The notes beneath the pieces were generated by a model that was not told the origin of the DNA, ran no database searches, and saw nothing but the letters and a program-made list of their open reading frames with translations. A stretch of DNA of 64,000 nucleotides from Prochlorococcus sp. AG-347-I06 (lineage in GTDB: Bacteria > Cyanobacteriota > Cyanobacteriia > PCC-6307 > Cyanobiaceae). Within the stretch, counting starts at the first letter, position 1, and each line of letters begins with the position of its first letter. Shown one piece after another: positions 9,635 to 20,237 of the stretch. Both the position numbers and the translations under genes were made by a program. The stretch spans positions 1 through 64,000 of the forward strand of contig QCBM01000004.1 of NCBI GenBank assembly GCA_003281605.1, read 5' to 3'.

Positions 9635-10318
9635 TTGACCAAAAGACTTACTGAAAAACAAAAAGAAGAAATATTGAAAAGTTTTAAAACTGGCATATCT
9701 ATTGATGTTTTGTCGCAAAAACATAATTGTACTCATTCAACTATTACTAGAAATCTGAGAAAAAGTCTTGGGGAAATTGAATATAAGGAGTTATTAAATA
9801 AAAGTAAACCTTTAAAAGAAAAATCTAAAATTTATAAAAAGCAAAATAATGATTTTAAAGAAACAAATTTTTATAATGAAGAATTAAAAAATGATTCCAA
9901 TGATCCTAGTGATTTAAATGAAAATGTAACTGTTTCAAATTTTGCACCAATTGATTCTTTTTTTGAAATTGCTCCAATAGATTATGAGATGGATAATTCA
10001 TCTCGAAAAGAATTAAGTTCAGTTCCCTTATCAGAAGTAGATTTCCCTAAAGTTGTTTATATGCTTGTTGATAAGAAAATTGAGTTAGAAATAAAATTAT
10101 TAAAAGATTTTCCAGAATGGGAATTCCTACCTCATGATGATTTGAATAGAAAAACTATAGAGATATTCTTTGATTTAAATCTTGCTAAAAGATCTTGTAA
10201 TAAAGAGCAAAAGGTACTTAAAGTCCCAAATACTGATGTATTTAGAATCGCAGCACCAATTCTTATTGAGAGAGGAATTTCAAGAATCGTATGCGCTGAA
10301 AATCTAATAGCTCTTTGA
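9635..10318 (+). CDS. Helix-turn-helix protein of unknown function
   Basis: A 227-residue protein. Residues about 5-40 (LTEKQKEEILKSFKTGISIDVLSQKHNCTHSTITRNLRKSLG) look like a transposase/resolvase-type helix-turn-helix. A charged, Asn/Asp-rich linker follows to about 110. The C-terminal domain is more conserved in appearance and ends DVFRIAAPILIERGISRIVCAENLIAL. The start is TTG; the nearby ATG at 9621 is out of frame. It stands alone between the tRNA-Arg and the small LapA-like gene. DNA binding is inferred; no catalytic motif was seen, so a regulator is more likely than an enzyme. Confidence 0.7.
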   Translation: MTKRLTEKQKEEILKSFKTGISIDVLSQKHNCTHSTITRNLRKSLGEIEYKELLNKSKPLKEKSKIYKKQNNDFKETNFYNEELKNDSNDPSDLNENVTVSNFAPIDSFFEIAPIDYEMDNSSRKELSSVPLSEVDFPKVVYMLVDKKIELEIKLLKDFPEWEFLPHDDLNRKTIEIFFDLNLAKRSCNKEQKVLKVPNTDVFRIAAPILIERGISRIVCAENLIAL

Positions 10319-10324
10319 GCTCTT

Positions 10325-10537
10325 TTAGTCATTGTTGAAAACAAAAAAGCTTCCAAAAAAAGAACCCAATATAAAACTAGAACCCACTATAAAACTTATT
10401 GGGAGTTCAATAGATTCACTGATTATCAAGTCTATTTTGCGCTTGTCTGAACTATTTTGTATCCCAATAAATAAAACGGCTAATAAACAAAAATTGAAAG
10501 TTGATGTGAAGAATAATTTTTTAATAAATAAGCTCAT
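10325..10537 (-). CDS. Small membrane protein with LapA/DUF1049-like domain
   Basis: A 70-residue protein with two hydrophobic helices, about residues 8-24 and 44-66, joined by a polar stretch NSSDKRKIDLIISESIELPISF. That layout, including the ELPISFIVGSSFILGSFFGSFF segment, matches the lipopolysaccharide assembly protein A (DUF1049) domain. Function in cyanobacteria is undefined. It lies downstream of rsmI on the same strand with a 25-base gap. An equally long plus-strand frame covers the same bases, but this strand gives the recognisable domain. Confidence 0.65.
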   Translation of the reverse strand: MSLFIKKLFFTSTFNFCLLAVLFIGIQNSSDKRKIDLIISESIELPISFIVGSSFILGSFFGSFFVFNND

Positions 10538-10562
10538 ATAAATTAGTTGTTCATATATAATT

Positions 10563-11423
10563 TTAAATCATATTGTAAACTTCGCTTTTTTTTAGTCCAT
10601 TTCTCTTCGCTAAGTATTTAGATGCTTCTGACAAACTAAGGCCTGCATTTATTAAATCATTAAGATCTTTTTTTATAGTTAATTTATCAGGATTAAAATC
10701 TCTTTTTTTTATACCCTTAACAACAATTGTTATTTCACCAATAATATCTTTATCTTTGAAGTATTCTATAACTTCATTAATATTATTACCAACATGATTT
10801 TCAAATTTTTTTGTTAATTCTCTTGCTACCATTATTTCTCGTTTACCTCCACAAAAGTCAAATAATTCATTTAATAATTTTCTGAGTCTCTTAGGAGATT
10901 CATAAATTATAGTTGTTTTTTCACTTTTACTTATCTCTAAAAGAATTTTTTCCCTATAAATTTGCTTTTTAGGAAGAAAGCCTTCAAATACAAAACTAGA
11001 GGAAGGTAGCCCACTTGAAACAAGTGCTGTTATTGCAGCACATCCTCCAGGAATACAAATAATATCAACTCCTTCAGATTTTACTCTCCTAGCAATATCT
11101 TCCCCTGGATCGCAAATTCCTGGCATGCCAGCATCACTGACAATTGCTATTGATTTTCCTTCTTTGAGATCTTTTATTATTTTTGGAATTTTCATTAAAG
11201 AGTTGTGTTTGTTAAAACTTATAAGTTTATTTGAAATATTGAACTTGTTCATTATTTTTTTTGTTTGTCTTGTGTCCTCACAAGCAACTAAAGAAACATT
11301 TTTAAGAATATTTATTGCTCTTTGGGAAATATCATTTAAATTTCCAATTGGAGTGCCAACCATGTACAAAACACCATTTTCCGGTTCCTCTTTTCTATGG
11401 GATAATAGGAAATTATTATTCAT
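10563..11423 (-). CDS. rsmI: 16S rRNA (cytidine1402-2'-O)-methyltransferase
   Basis: A 286-residue SAM-dependent methyltransferase of the tetrapyrrole-methylase fold that modifies C1402 in the 16S decoding centre. Recognisable are MVGTPIGNLNDIS, ACEDTRQTKKIMNKF, SFNKHN, IVSDAGMPGICDPGE and GGCAAITALVSSGLPSSSFVFEGFLP. The C-terminal DUF of RsmI (about residues 245-286, ending LAKRNGLKKSEVYNMI) is intact. Its ATG is only 3 bases from the divergent cysQ ATG, so each gene's promoter must lie in or overlap the other's coding start. Confidence 0.95.
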   Translation of the reverse strand: MNNNFLLSHRKEEPENGVLYMVGTPIGNLNDISQRAINILKNVSLVACEDTRQTKKIMNKFNISNKLISFNKHNSLMKIPKIIKDLKEGKSIAIVSDAGMPGICDPGEDIARRVKSEGVDIICIPGGCAAITALVSSGLPSSSFVFEGFLPKKQIYREKILLEISKSEKTTIIYESPKRLRKLLNELFDFCGGKREIMVARELTKKFENHVGNNINEVIEYFKDKDIIGEITIVVKGIKKRDFNPDKLTIKKDLNDLINAGLSLSEASKYLAKRNGLKKSEVYNMI

Positions 11424-11426
11424 TTA

Positions 11427-12329
11427 ATGATTAAATTACCTTTTGGTGTAGATATTAATAATCTTATCGATGATATAAGAATTTTCAGCTGGCAAGCAGC
11501 AGATATTTTGCTTTATTACTCTAGATTGTTAGAAATTTCAGATTATAAAAAAAATATACTCAAAAATAACAATGAAGAAGATCCTGTAACTTTGGCTGAT
11601 TTAAAAGTTAATGAAATAATTATTAAAAGAATAAATGAAAAATATAAAAATATTAATTGGGATCTTTTGAGTGAAGAAAATGTAAAAATTTCTTCAGAAA
11701 TTTTTGATTTTAAGTCTGATTGGATGTGGGTTCTTGATCCTCTTGATGGAACGAAGGATTTTATTCAAGGAACGGGCAACTATGCAATGCATTTAGCATT
11801 GAACTTTAAACAAAAGCCTTATATTGGGTTTGTTTTGATCCCATATAAAAATCAATTATGGATCACTGATGGAGAAAAAACTTGGTGTGAAAAAAGAGAC
11901 GGATCAAAATATAAACCAATTGTATTAAAGAGTAAAAATCTTCAAGAAATGACTTTAGTAACAAGTAAAAATCATGGAAATGAAATTTTGCAAGATTTAA
12001 TTAAGAAAATTAATTTCAACAAAGTCGAAATCATGGGAAGTATTGGTTGCAAAGTAGCATCAATAGTCAGAGGAGATAGTGATATTTATATTTGTCTTAG
12101 TTTGCCCGGAAAAAGCGCACCAAAAGATTGGGATTTTGCTGCTCCAGAGTCTATTTTGAAAGCAGCAGGTGGAGCAATTACAAATCTAGATAATCAAGAA
12201 CTATCCTACGGTAGAACTGGTTTCGAGCAGGGCGGGATTATAGTTGCCACAAATGACAAGAAAAATCACGGAATTATTTGCTCTGAAATAAAGAAAATTA
12301 TTCAGAAGAATGGCATTTATCCCCTCTAG
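11427..12329 (+). CDS. cysQ: 3'(2'),5'-bisphosphate nucleotidase (CysQ family)
   Basis: Member of the lithium-sensitive inositol-monophosphatase superfamily, 300 residues. The metal site is DPLDGTKDF at 104-112, with the upstream Glu pair in LLSEEN (80-85) and the downstream WDFAAPESILKAAGG motif. Together these point to CysQ, which removes the 3' phosphate from PAP left by sulfate assimilation. Inositol monophosphatase activity is the main alternative. Divergent from rsmI and convergent with pnp, with 3 bases between the stop codons. Confidence 0.88.
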   Translation: MIKLPFGVDINNLIDDIRIFSWQAADILLYYSRLLEISDYKKNILKNNNEEDPVTLADLKVNEIIIKRINEKYKNINWDLLSEENVKISSEIFDFKSDWMWVLDPLDGTKDFIQGTGNYAMHLALNFKQKPYIGFVLIPYKNQLWITDGEKTWCEKRDGSKYKPIVLKSKNLQEMTLVTSKNHGNEILQDLIKKINFNKVEIMGSIGCKVASIVRGDSDIYICLSLPGKSAPKDWDFAAPESILKAAGGAITNLDNQELSYGRTGFEQGGIIVATNDKKNHGIICSEIKKIIQKNGIYPL

Positions 12330-12332
12330 TTT

Positions 12333-14498
12333 TTAATTAAGCGGTGCAACTGGAGTAGGCGTTGGATCAGGATAAGACATCCCATTATTTTGTCCTACGC
12401 CTCTCAAAGTAAGATTAATTCTTCCTCTGCTATCAATCTCTCTAACTCTCACGGTTACTTCATCTCCTTGCCTTACTACATCTTCGACTCTCTCAACCCT
12501 TGCTTCTGATAATTGAGAAATATGAACCATCCCTTCCTTGCCAGGTAAGATTTCTACGAAAGCACCAATGGGTATAATTCTAGTGACAACACCAGAAAAG
12601 ACCTCACCCTCGTGAACCTTGCGAGTTAATCCTTCTATTATCTTTTGAGCTTCTTCTGCAGCAGCTCCGTCATGAGAAGCAATAGTTACAATTCCGCCAT
12701 CTTCTATATCTATTTTTGTGTTAGTTCTTTCAGTAATTCCTTTGATAGTCCTGCCTCCAGGTCCAATTACTGTTCCTATAAGCTCCGGATCAATTCTAAA
12801 GCTTAGAAGTCGAGGAGCATGGGGAGAAAGGGATTCCTGTGGCTTGTCGATCGCCTCTTGCATCTTTTCTAAGATATGTAACCTTGCTGGACGAGCTTTT
12901 TTAATTGCATCAGAAATAATAGAAACAGGCAAACCTGTAATTTTCATATCCATTTGTAATGCAGTTATTCCCTTATCAGTGCCAGCAACTTTGAAGTCCA
13001 TGTCTCCCAGAAAGTCCTCAATCCCTTGAATATCTGTAAGTATTCTTACTTCTTTACCTTCCCTGATAAGACCCATGGCAGTGCCACTTACGAGGGCTTT
13101 TAAAGGAACACCCGCATCTAATAATGAAAGAGTACTTCCACATACAGACCCCATTGAAGTTGATCCATTAGAACTTAAGACTTCACTTACCACTCTCAGT
13201 ACATAAGGGAACGTCTCCTTCCCAGGGAGTACAGGGATTATGGCTCTTTCTGCTAATGCTCCATGACCAATTTCTCTTCTTCCCGGTGTCCTCATTGGTC
13301 TTGTTTCGCCAACTGAATATGGTGGAAAATTATAGTGATGTAGATATGTTTTCTCTGTACTTGGATTTAAATCATCCATTTCTTGGGCATCGCTAGGAGT
13401 ACCGAGAGTAGTCGTTGATAGAACTTGAGTTAATCCCCTTTGGAATAATGCAGATCCATGAACTCTCTTGGGAAGAATTCCAGCTGATGCAGTGATTTTT
13501 CTAACCTCATCAAGCTCTCTTCCATCAACCCTTTTCCCATCATTAATGATTTGCGACCTCATTAATTTCTTGGTAAGTTTTTTAAAGTCTGAATGAATTA
13601 ATTTTTCGTTTTCCGAGGTTAGGACTTTCACTTGATTATCATCTTTCAAAGATTCGATTTTTTCTTGAGCATCCAGCTTTATTTTTTCCAGTTCAAGATC
13701 CCTTTCATCTTTTGACTGATCATATTTCTTCAAAACCAGCTCTATTGATTTTGTACAATTCTTTTCTAAATAGGTTGGTAATGTTTTATCCTCTTCAGGA
13801 TCCGATGGCTTAATCTGCTTTATTCCTAAATCTTTAAGTAAATCCTCTTGAGACTTAATAAGTTCAGTAACTGCTTCATAACCAAAATCAATTGCTTCGA
13901 TTGTATCTTGCTCAGATAGTTGGTTAGCCCCTGCCTCGATCATTACAATACCATCGGGTGAACCGGCTACAACTATATCTAGATCCCCTTTTTCTATTTC
14001 TCTATAGCTTGGATTTAAAATGAAATCATCCCCTATAAGTCCAACTCTAACCGCAGCCATTGGGCCATAGAAAGGAATTTCTCCAATAAGAGTTGCTATT
14101 GATGCTCCAGTAACAGCTAATACGTCAGCTGGGACCCTTTCATCCAGAGAAAGGCAAGATGCAACTATTTGGATTTCATCTCTCATCCATGCAGGGAAAA
14201 GAGGCCTCATTGGTCTATCAATTAATCTCGAGATTAGGGTGGCCCTTTCTGGAGGCCGACCTTCTCTTCTCATGAAACCACCTGGAATTCTTCCCGCAGC
14301 ATATAGTTTTTCCTCGTAATCACATATTAGAGGGAGGAAGTCGGCGACTTCCTTCTTAGCAGTTTTTGTCGCTGTAACTAATAAAGATGTGTCTCCACAT
14401 TCAATCATTACTGATCCATTTGCTTGAGGAGCATATAGTCCTGTAGTGAGTCGTATCTCTCGTCCGTCAAACGTGATCGACTTATTTTGTCCTTCCAC
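12333..14498 (-). CDS. pnp: Polyribonucleotide nucleotidyltransferase (PNPase)
   Basis: Phosphorolytic 3'-5' exoribonuclease of 721 residues. Two RNase PH-like halves are separated by an all-helical linker (about 235-310). The second half has the [13 protein letters not shown] and [21 protein letters not shown] segments. A KH domain ([23 protein letters not shown]) and an S1 domain ([33 protein letters not shown]) follow, then a short Pro/Thr tail. All domains are complete and length is normal. A spacer of about 190 bases separates it from rpsN upstream, so it probably has its own promoter. Confidence 0.98.
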   Translation of the reverse strand: MEGQNKSITFDGREIRLTTGLYAPQANGSVMIECGDTSLLVTATKTAKKEVADFLPLICDYEEKLYAAGRIPGGFMRREGRPPERATLISRLIDRPMRPLFPAWMRDEIQIVASCLSLDERVPADVLAVTGASIATLIGEIPFYGPMAAVRVGLIGDDFILNPSYREIEKGDLDIVVAGSPDGIVMIEAGANQLSEQDTIEAIDFGYEAVTELIKSQEDLLKDLGIKQIKPSDPEEDKTLPTYLEKNCTKSIELVLKKYDQSKDERDLELEKIKLDAQEKIESLKDDNQVKVLTSENEKLIHSDFKKLTKKLMRSQIINDGKRVDGRELDEVRKITASAGILPKRVHGSALFQRGLTQVLSTTTLGTPSDAQEMDDLNPSTEKTYLHHYNFPPYSVGETRPMRTPGRREIGHGALAERAIIPVLPGKETFPYVLRVVSEVLSSNGSTSMGSVCGSTLSLLDAGVPLKALVSGTAMGLIREGKEVRILTDIQGIEDFLGDMDFKVAGTDKGITALQMDMKITGLPVSIISDAIKKARPARLHILEKMQEAIDKPQESLSPHAPRLLSFRIDPELIGTVIGPGGRTIKGITERTNTKIDIEDGGIVTIASHDGAAAEEAQKIIEGLTRKVHEGEVFSGVVTRIIPIGAFVEILPGKEGMVHISQLSEARVERVEDVVRQGDEVTVRVREIDSRGRINLTLRGVGQNNGMSYPDPTPTPVAPLN

Positions 14499-14685
14499 TT
14501 TTTAAATTATAAATCTATACATAATTTATTCTTACATTTTATAGGGACATATTGAGTCAATTATTTAAATAAGCTGTAAAATTTTTAAAAATTGTTCTAT
14601 AAATAAGCTTTGTTCTAAACAAACTTAATCTAAATTAATTGTCACTTTCCCATAAAAATACAAGATTTAAAACAAAAAACTTTTA

Positions 14686-14988
14686 CTACCAACTTGATTT
14701 AACTACTCCAGGGAGTTCTCCATTATGAGCTCTTTGTCTCAACTGATTCCTGCAAAGACCAAAATCTCTATAAACACCTCTTGGTTTTCCAGTAGCCCAA
14801 CATCTATTCCTAACCCTATTAGGTGCAGAGTTTCTTGGAAGCCCTTGAATCTTTCTGTGTATCTCTAATCTTTCCATTGGATCTTTTGCGGCATTAAATT
14901 CATCTAATAATGATTTCCTCTTGGCAGCATATTTCTTCACAAGCTTCTTGCGTTTAACCTCTCTCGCAATCATGGACTTTTTAGCCAT
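14686..14988 (-). CDS. rpsN: 30S ribosomal protein S14
   Basis: Complete 100-residue S14 of the long, zinc-free bacterial/plastid type: it starts [21 protein letters not shown] and has [46 protein letters not shown]. The C-terminal CxxC pairs of the short zinc-binding form are absent. Located between rseP and pnp on the same strand rather than inside a ribosomal-protein operon, as is usual in cyanobacteria. Confidence 0.98.
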   Translation of the reverse strand: MAKKSMIAREVKRKKLVKKYAAKRKSLLDEFNAAKDPMERLEIHRKIQGLPRNSAPNRVRNRCWATGKPRGVYRDFGLCRNQLRQRAHNGELPGVVKSSW

Positions 14989-15051
14989 CTATTAAAATTT
15001 TTAAAACTACTATTTATATTAACAGCTTGCCTAACTATTTTTGAAATTAAA

Positions 15052-16131
15052 TTATTGGTTTAACAATCTTTGTACGATTAGAAGTTGACTTGTGTCCCTA
15101 ATAATAAGAAGAACACTTAGTCCAACTAAAAGGAAAAAACTTGATTGAGTCACAGCCATTTGTACTTTAACTGGGACAGGTTTTCCTCTAAATCCTTCAA
15201 TTAAGGTGAAAACAAGTTGTCCCCCATCTAGTAGTGGTAAAGGTAATGAATTGAGAACTGCTAAATTAATAGAGATTAAAGCCGCAAACAATAATATCCC
15301 TGTACCTCCTTGTTCTGAAAGTTGAGCACCAATTTCAACGATTTTTACTGGTCCACTTAATTGTTGTGCTGTTGAGGAGAAATTTGTTATTAAACCTTTA
15401 TAACCTTGAATTGTTTTTACTAAAAGTGATGAAAACTCATTATTAGTGTATTTAAAAAGTTCGTAAATGTTTTTTGTCTTTTTAGTTTCTTTCCTTATAT
15501 TCGGTTGCAATTGAGCACCTATTGTTCCTTTCCCATCAATATTTTTTGGTACCAAAGTTAAATCTTTGAAACTCCCATCTCTTTCGATTTTTATTGAAAT
15601 TGGTTCGTCTGATGAATTTTGAATTTCTTTTACTAAAGTGGAAACGGCTTGATCCCCAACTCCTAAAGTACTAGTTTCGATTTCTAATATTTTATCCCCT
15701 GGTTCTAAACCAGCAAGAGAGGCAGCCTTATCAGGTTGAGTAGCCAAAACTAAAATGCCTGGTTCTGGATCAAATGGAATACCAACAGTAGTTACATTTA
15801 TAATCAAGATTGAGTAAGCAAGTATCAAGTTGGCGAATACTCCAGCGGAAATTACAATAACCCTTTGAATTATTGGTCTATTTTTTAAAAGATTTGGATC
15901 TTTAGGGTCAATATTATTTAGTTCTTCATCAGGGAAGGATACAAAGCCTCCAAGTGGAAAGGCTCTGAATGAATAAGTAATATCTCTAAATTTTTTTTGA
16001 ATAATTGAGGGCCCAAAGCCAATTGAAAATCCATCAACATAAATACCTTGTAAAATAGCCGCAAGAAAATGTCCCATCTCATGAAAAAATATGAGGAATC
16101 CAAGTACTGTTATTGAGGTTAAAACATTCAT
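15052..16131 (-). CDS. rseP: Site-2 protease, RseP-like membrane zinc metalloprotease
   Basis: A 359-residue intramembrane protease. The zinc-binding HEMGH lies at residues 17-21 in the first membrane helix. One PDZ domain covers about residues 120-200 (GLEPGDKILEIET), and the third zinc ligand is in NSLPLPLLDGG of a later helix. Four transmembrane segments are apparent. It would cleave membrane-anchored regulators or signal-peptide remnants. It starts 9 bases after the serS stop, so it is likely co-transcribed with serS. Confidence 0.93.
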   Translation of the reverse strand: MNVLTSITVLGFLIFFHEMGHFLAAILQGIYVDGFSIGFGPSIIQKKFRDITYSFRAFPLGGFVSFPDEELNNIDPKDPNLLKNRPIIQRVIVISAGVFANLILAYSILIINVTTVGIPFDPEPGILVLATQPDKAASLAGLEPGDKILEIETSTLGVGDQAVSTLVKEIQNSSDEPISIKIERDGSFKDLTLVPKNIDGKGTIGAQLQPNIRKETKKTKNIYELFKYTNNEFSSLLVKTIQGYKGLITNFSSTAQQLSGPVKIVEIGAQLSEQGGTGILLFAALISINLAVLNSLPLPLLDGGQLVFTLIEGFRGKPVPVKVQMAVTQSSFFLLVGLSVLLIIRDTSQLLIVQRLLNQ

Positions 16132-16140
16132 TTTTTTATA

Positions 16141-17418
16141 TTAAGCAGTTTTTAAAAAATTTGATCCAAAATATGGAACCAGAGCATCTGGAATCTTAAC
16201 GCTACCATCTGTTTGTTGGCCATTCTCAAGAATCGCTGCCATTGTTCTTCCAATAGCAAGACCACTGCCATTTAAGGTATGTATATATGTATTTTTTTTA
16301 TCAATTTTTGATCTTATTGATGATCTACGTGCTTGAAAGTCGAGGCAATTACTGCAACTTGAAATTTCTCTATAACATTTACTACTGGGAAGCCAAACTT
16401 CCAGATCAAAAGTTCTACTAGAAGAAAAGCCTAAATCTCCAGTACAAATATCTACTAATCTGTAAGGTAAGTTGAGCTTTTTTAAAATGCTTTCAGCATC
16501 AGAAGTAATCTTTTTATGAGCTTCTAAAGATTTACTTGGATCACAAAACCAATAGAGTTCAACCTTATTAAATTGATGAAGTCTTATTAAACCTTTAGTA
16601 TCCCTTCCATAACTTCCAGCTTCTCTCCTAAAACATGGACTATATGCAACGTACTTAATAGGTAACAGCTTGGGATCAATAAGCTCGTTTCTATGAAAAG
16701 CAGTTAGTGGAACTTCAGCTGTTGGAGAAAGCCATAAATCGTCATTGGAACACTTAAAACTTTCATTTGAAAATTTAGGTAATTGACCTGATCCGGTAAG
16801 ACTTTCTGAATTTACTAAAGCTGGCGGCATTAACTCCAAGTAACCATTTTTAGTATGCATATCGAGCATAAAATTAATTAATGCCCTCTCTAATCTGGCA
16901 CCATTGCCTGTAAGAGTGATAAAACGACTTTTTGATATTTTTGTTGATTTTAAAGAGTCAAAAATATTAAGACTTTCTCCTATTTCCCAGTGTGATTTAA
17001 TATTCTCTTTTATTAGAGGATCACCCCAAGTTTTTATTTGTAAATTATCACTTTCATCTTTCCCAATAGGCGCGTCTTTGCTAGGAAAATTTGGCAAATT
17101 ATAAATTTCATCATCTACTTCTTTGTCTAATATTCTTTGTTTCTCTTCGAGTTCTGAAATTTTAATTCTGTATTCGTTTCCCTTTTTCTTTAATTCATTT
17201 AGTTCTTGCAAATTATTATTTTGCGATTTTCCAATAACTTGACCGATTGATTTGCTTAATTTTTTACTTTCGGATTGAAGATTGGATAACTCTATATTTA
17301 TTTCTTTTTTTCTTAGAGTTAATTCGTGTATGTGGGATATATTATAAACTTTTCCCCTTAAAGATAAGTTCTCTTCAACAGATGTTGGATTTTCTCTTAT
17401 TAATTTTTGATCTAACAC
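16141..17418 (-). CDS. serS: Seryl-tRNA synthetase
   Basis: Class II synthetase of 425 residues. The N-terminal antiparallel coiled-coil arm (about 25-105, rich in Lys/Glu) binds the long variable arm of tRNA-Ser. The catalytic domain shows [46 protein letters not shown] (motif 2) and [18 protein letters not shown] (motif 3). A start at the ATG opening [11 protein letters not shown] is standard for the family. Confidence 0.98.
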   Translation of the reverse strand: MLDQKLIRENPTSVEENLSLRGKVYNISHIHELTLRKKEINIELSNLQSESKKLSKSIGQVIGKSQNNNLQELNELKKKGNEYRIKISELEEKQRILDKEVDDEIYNLPNFPSKDAPIGKDESDNLQIKTWGDPLIKENIKSHWEIGESLNIFDSLKSTKISKSRFITLTGNGARLERALINFMLDMHTKNGYLELMPPALVNSESLTGSGQLPKFSNESFKCSNDDLWLSPTAEVPLTAFHRNELIDPKLLPIKYVAYSPCFRREAGSYGRDTKGLIRLHQFNKVELYWFCDPSKSLEAHKKITSDAESILKKLNLPYRLVDICTGDLGFSSSRTFDLEVWLPSSKCYREISSCSNCLDFQARRSSIRSKIDKKNTYIHTLNGSGLAIGRTMAAILENGQQTDGSVKIPDALVPYFGSNFLKTA

Positions 17419-17540
17419 TCTTTTTTTTTTATACCTTAATTAAGATAGTTAATCTCAATTCATTATTTGGGATTTTTGATGAAAAATTAACTAAATTAAT
17501 GATTCCTAACTTATGAAATATTTTCAAAATTAAATTTTAA

Positions 17541-19007
17541 TTACGATGCAGAACGAGCACGTCCAGTAGATGACCACTCTTTAAGTAGATCAATTTGCTC
17601 TTTAGCTGTTCTTGATAAGGGAACTAATTCAGAAACTGCCTTTATTAAATCTTTCTCCATAAGCTCCCTATTTTCAGAAAATGAAATATGCATACCCTCT
17701 ATTACTGCTTGTTCAAGTTCTGCGCCTGAGAATCCATCTGTTCTATCAATGATAGTAGAAAGAGGAAAACTATAACTTGGTCTTCTTTTTTTTAAGTGCA
17801 AGTCTAGAATACTTAATCTTTCATCTGAATTTGGTAAATCAAGAAAAAATATCTCATCAAATCTACCCTTCCTTAATAATTCAGCGGGAAGCTTATCTAT
17901 AGCATTAGCGGTAGCAATGACAAATACTGCGGATTCTTTTTCAGCCATCCAAGTTAGCAAACTTGCCAAAACCCTCTGACTTGTTCCCCCATCACTTCTG
18001 GCATCGCCACCAAAGCCTTTATCAATTTCATCGATCCAAAGGATACATGGAGACATAGCCTCAGCTCTTAATATTGTTTCTCTTGTTCTAGCCTCGCTTG
18101 AACCAACAAGGCTAGAAAATAGTCTTCCAACATCTAACCTAAGTAGAGGCATTGACCAACTCTTAGAAATTGATTTTGCAGTGAGAGATTTCCCTGTTCC
18201 TTGAGCCCCAACAAGTAACACTCCTTTTGGGATAGGTAATCCGTAATCTCTAGCTTCTTTAGAAAAGGCCCTATATCTTTGATTAAGCCAAACTTTTAAA
18301 ACATTTAAACCTCCAATATCATCTTGACTTGATTTGGCTTCGAAAAATTCTAAAATTTCACTTCTAGCAATAACCTGTTTTTTCTCTTCAAGAATATCTT
18401 TAATATCTTCTTTACTAATTTTTCCTCTTTGAGCAAGGGCCTTTGCAGTGACTTGCTTTACTTTTATTTCGGTTAATCCACTTGAAGCTATAGAAAGTTC
18501 GTTTAAGTCCTTTTCCTCAAGATTTGAATTTGTATTAATAGCAATTTTTTTTATTAAATTTTTCAATTCTTTTTGATCAGGCAAAGGTAGGGTTACAATT
18601 GTCATTAATTCATCAAGATCTTCTGATGAGGGAAATAGATGAGAACTAATAATTAAATTATGGCTGGTTTCTGTAAGCGCTGAAGATAGTTCTTTAATAG
18701 TCCTATTAATAGATGGATCATCATAAAACTTATGAAAATCTTTTACTAATAAAACAGTTGAAACTTCAGAGCTTTGTTCCTTAAGCCAATTAAGGACTCC
18801 AAGTGGATTGTTAGAAAATTTACCTTGTTCATTTATTAATCCTTTAATGCCACTCACACAATCCCAGCAAACGTATCTTTTGATATTTAATCTTTCACAA
18901 GAAAAGTTAACTAGTTTTTCTAATCTTTCCTCTTCTTTAGTCCTGATCCAAATTAATGAAGTTCTGGATTTTATAAGTAATTCTAAATTTCTACACCAAG
19001 AATCCAT
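17541..19007 (-). CDS. ycf46: AAA+ ATPase, Ycf46 family
   Basis: A 488-residue protein. The N-terminal half (about 1-190) is a degenerate ATPase-like domain typical of Ycf46. The C-terminal AAA module has Walker A GAQGTGKS (about 267-274), Walker B CILWIDEIDKGF, and sensor/arginine-finger segments in VFVIATANAIDKLPAELLRKGRFDEIFFLDLPN. Ycf46 is conserved in cyanobacteria and red-algal plastids and has been linked to inorganic-carbon responses, but its substrate is unknown. It lies 15 bases after yidC on the same strand. Confidence 0.9.
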   Translation of the reverse strand: MDSWCRNLELLIKSRTSLIWIRTKEEERLEKLVNFSCERLNIKRYVCWDCVSGIKGLINEQGKFSNNPLGVLNWLKEQSSEVSTVLLVKDFHKFYDDPSINRTIKELSSALTETSHNLIISSHLFPSSEDLDELMTIVTLPLPDQKELKNLIKKIAINTNSNLEEKDLNELSIASSGLTEIKVKQVTAKALAQRGKISKEDIKDILEEKKQVIARSEILEFFEAKSSQDDIGGLNVLKVWLNQRYRAFSKEARDYGLPIPKGVLLVGAQGTGKSLTAKSISKSWSMPLLRLDVGRLFSSLVGSSEARTRETILRAEAMSPCILWIDEIDKGFGGDARSDGGTSQRVLASLLTWMAEKESAVFVIATANAIDKLPAELLRKGRFDEIFFLDLPNSDERLSILDLHLKKRRPSYSFPLSTIIDRTDGFSGAELEQAVIEGMHISFSENRELMEKDLIKAVSELVPLSRTAKEQIDLLKEWSSTGRARSAS

Positions 19008-19022
19008 TATTTAAGATTTTGA

Positions 19023-20165
19023 CTATTTTTTGCTGTTAGGTTCAAAAGGTAATCTTTTATCTGAAATAGTTGAAGCAGAAGTTGTTATTACTTCATTTTT
19101 GGCTAATAATTGTTGATCCAAAATTTTTTGTAGATTCTCAGGAAGAGCTTCTTTATTAAGCAGGAAAGTCTGAAATGCTTGAAATATATTAGCAACAACC
19201 ATATATAGTAAAACTCCTGCTGGTAGTGGGAAAAACAGGAACATTCCAGTAATCATAATTGGAGTAATTTTATTTGCTGTCGATTGCTGTGGATTCGCAG
19301 GCATCCCTTGACTAGATAGAACTTGAGAAAGAAGTAGGGTTAATCCAAAGGCACCAACTAGTGCTGCAATATCCCAATTAATTGCCCCATCAACATAAAA
19401 CCCAACTTGACCAAGAGCTTTTATAAAAAGAAAACCACTTTTAGCTGCTAGACCTGGGATTTTTGCCTCGATTGTTGCATCCCCTGGTTTAATTGCTGTT
19501 ACTGTACCGTCTTGAGAAACTTTAAGATTTTCGGATCCTTTAGAAACGGTCCAAGTGGGGAGAAATTTTGATCCACTGTCATAATTAGATAAAACTTCCG
19601 AATAGCTATTGCCGTTTGTTGTTTGTAAATTTATTTTTACGGATTCTTCTGTTCCTAATTTTGTTCCACTAGGAATTGAGGCTACTACAGGAAAATGAGA
19701 TTTTTCTGTAATGAATATAGAGTGTCTTGGAGATTTGTAGGGTTTTGGATCAATAGCTGCTACTTGATCCTGTGGAACTACCTTGAGATTTATGTTGTAT
19801 GGGACATCAGCGAATGGTGATCCTCTTAAAGTTGCAAATAATGCGAACAAAACGGGCATTTGTACAATTAAAGGGAGGCAACCTGCTAAGGGGCTACCAA
19901 ACTCATTCATTAATTTTCCAAGTTCTTCTTGCTGTTTCTTTGGATCACCTGAAAACTTAGATTTTATTTCTGCTTGTCTTTTTTGCATTACTGGTTGGGC
20001 AATCTTCATCCTCCTTGCGCTTCTAATGGAGCCAGCGCTTAGAGGGAAAAGTGCAATTCTAATTACGACTGTTAATGCAACAATCGCCAAACCATAACTA
20101 GGAACTAAACCGTAGAAAAAATCTAGAATCGGGATAAGTAATTTTTCAGAAATGAACCCTATCAC
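19023..20165 (-). CDS. yidC: Membrane protein insertase YidC/Oxa1
   Basis: A 380-residue insertase of the inner and thylakoid membranes. Five hydrophobic segments are visible. The conserved core starts with [38 protein letters not shown] and continues with [29 protein letters not shown]. Between these and the last helices lies a predicted soluble insert (about 150-250) with a Gly/Thr-rich, Ig-like stretch. The insert sits after TM2 instead of at the N-terminus as in enterobacterial YidC. It belongs to the rpmH-rnpA-yidC cluster. Confidence 0.95.
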   Translation of the reverse strand: MIGFISEKLLIPILDFFYGLVPSYGLAIVALTVVIRIALFPLSAGSIRSARRMKIAQPVMQKRQAEIKSKFSGDPKKQQEELGKLMNEFGSPLAGCLPLIVQMPVLFALFATLRGSPFADVPYNINLKVVPQDQVAAIDPKPYKSPRHSIFITEKSHFPVVASIPSGTKLGTEESVKINLQTTNGNSYSEVLSNYDSGSKFLPTWTVSKGSENLKVSQDGTVTAIKPGDATIEAKIPGLAAKSGFLFIKALGQVGFYVDGAINWDIAALVGAFGLTLLLSQVLSSQGMPANPQQSTANKITPIMITGMFLFFPLPAGVLLYMVVANIFQAFQTFLLNKEALPENLQKILDQQLLAKNEVITTSASTISDKRLPFEPNSKK

Positions 20166-20237
20166 GATATTAAAAAGAGTGTAATTTTATTAGACATTTT
20201 ATTTTACAGGAAAATAAGGTTTTTGTAATTAATTTAT

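Noticed and set aside
10332-10541. Plus-strand 69-residue frame opposite the LapA-like gene
   Set aside because: Lys/Ile-rich low-information sequence; the minus-strand frame gives a recognisable two-helix DUF1049-like protein.
17247-17516. Plus-strand hydrophobic 89-residue frame over the serS start
   Set aside because: Antisense of the serS coiled-coil; Leu/Phe richness arises from Lys/Glu codons on the other strand.
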